A stretch of DNA of 6,474 bases from an uncultured Desulfovibrionaceae bacterium. GTDB lineage: Bacteria > Desulfobacterota > Desulfovibrionia > Desulfovibrionales > Desulfovibrionaceae. Of this stretch, positions 6,386-6,474 are shown piece by piece. Both the position numbers and the translations under genes were made by a program. Numbering within the stretch: position 1 is the first letter of the stretch; each line of letters starts with the position of its first letter. The notes under the pieces are model-generated. The model did not search any database. It was not told the DNA's origin and worked only from the letters and a program-made list of their open reading frames with translations. The stretch covers positions 1-6,474 of the forward strand of contig CAMTOM010000086.1 in assembly GCA_947074125.1 (NCBI GenBank). Direction: 5' to 3'.

Positions 6386-6414
6386 GCAGAGGGGCAAAGA
6401 TGTAATGTGTTTTT

Positions 6415-6474
6415 CTATATTTTATGCCGCTTCTGAATATGTTTATGTGTGCGTTCCTCCTCACTCTCTTCGCT
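6415..6474 (-). CDS. Possible C-terminal tail of a protein entering from the right edge (partial)
   Basis: Reading in from the right edge on the minus strand, one frame is open for 19 codons and ends at TAG (complement of 6415-6417). The tail SEESEEERTHKHIQKRHKI is strongly charged, with an acidic stretch followed by a basic one, as often seen at protein ends. The GC-rich hairpin at 6329-6357 lies 58 bases beyond the stop in the right orientation for a terminator, which is the main support. A second minus frame is also open here (to a stop near 6376), and a plus-strand frame from 6424 is open to the edge, so the assignment is tentative. Confidence 0.3.
   Translation of the reverse strand, partial: SEESEEERTHKHIQKRHKI

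Noticed and set aside
6424..6474. Plus-strand frame open to the right edge, starting MPLLNMFMCAFLLTLFA, resembling a signal peptide
   Set aside because: No ribosome binding site precedes it, and it is the same-phase complement of the charged minus-strand tail, which automatically looks hydrophobic. The hairpin orientation favours the minus-strand reading.

Overview
The window holds four complete protein genes that belong to bacterial cell-envelope polysaccharide synthesis, plus fragments of one possible gene at each edge. The organism is almost certainly a Gram-negative bacterium: an AsmA-family envelope protein, a WbpP-type UDP-GlcNAc 4-epimerase and a polytopic polyprenyl-phosphate sugar-1-phosphate transferase occur together, and initiation signals are ordinary Shine-Dalgarno type. 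Base composition looks intermediate. The plus strand looks rich in G and T across most of the window, which would fit it being the leading strand, but I did not count this genome-wide. A sulfate-reducer-like (Desulfovibrionaceae-type) deltaproteobacterium is a guess from overall protein style, not a demonstrated assignment.

Layout. Bases 1-72 read on the minus strand as the start of a signal-peptide-like protein that leaves the window. Bases 73-280 hold no convincing gene. A strong intrinsic terminator (281-332, minus) closes a two-gene minus-strand operon: a WbpP-like epimerase (2545-3570), then an AsmA-family protein (350-2512), with only 32 bases between them. A divergent promoter region follows (3571-3691). 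Two plus-strand genes come next: a GT4 glycosyltransferase (3692-4801) and an initiating sugar-phosphate transferase (4908-6254). The right end (6255-6474) contains GC-rich hairpins and perhaps the tail of another minus-strand gene.

How they fit together (inference): the epimerase would interconvert UDP-GlcNAc and UDP-GalNAc. The sugar transferase would load the first sugar-phosphate onto undecaprenyl phosphate at the inner membrane. The GT4 enzyme, most like PglA/CapM-type enzymes, would extend the lipid-linked glycan, possibly with GalNAc. The AsmA protein may help lipid or glycolipid handling between the membranes. This looks like one edge of an O-antigen, capsule or exopolysaccharide cluster.

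The most notable observation is in the initiating transferase. The Asp-Glu dyad that carries the catalytic nucleophile in this superfamily reads Ala-Glu. Other points are a dnaX-like A AAA AAG slippery heptamer in the correct frame inside asmA, which would lead to a prompt stop, and a glycosyltransferase start with no Shine-Dalgarno sequence but a -10-like element placed so that the mRNA could be leaderless. I see no clear new multi-gene system, CRISPR array, RNA gene or mobile element.
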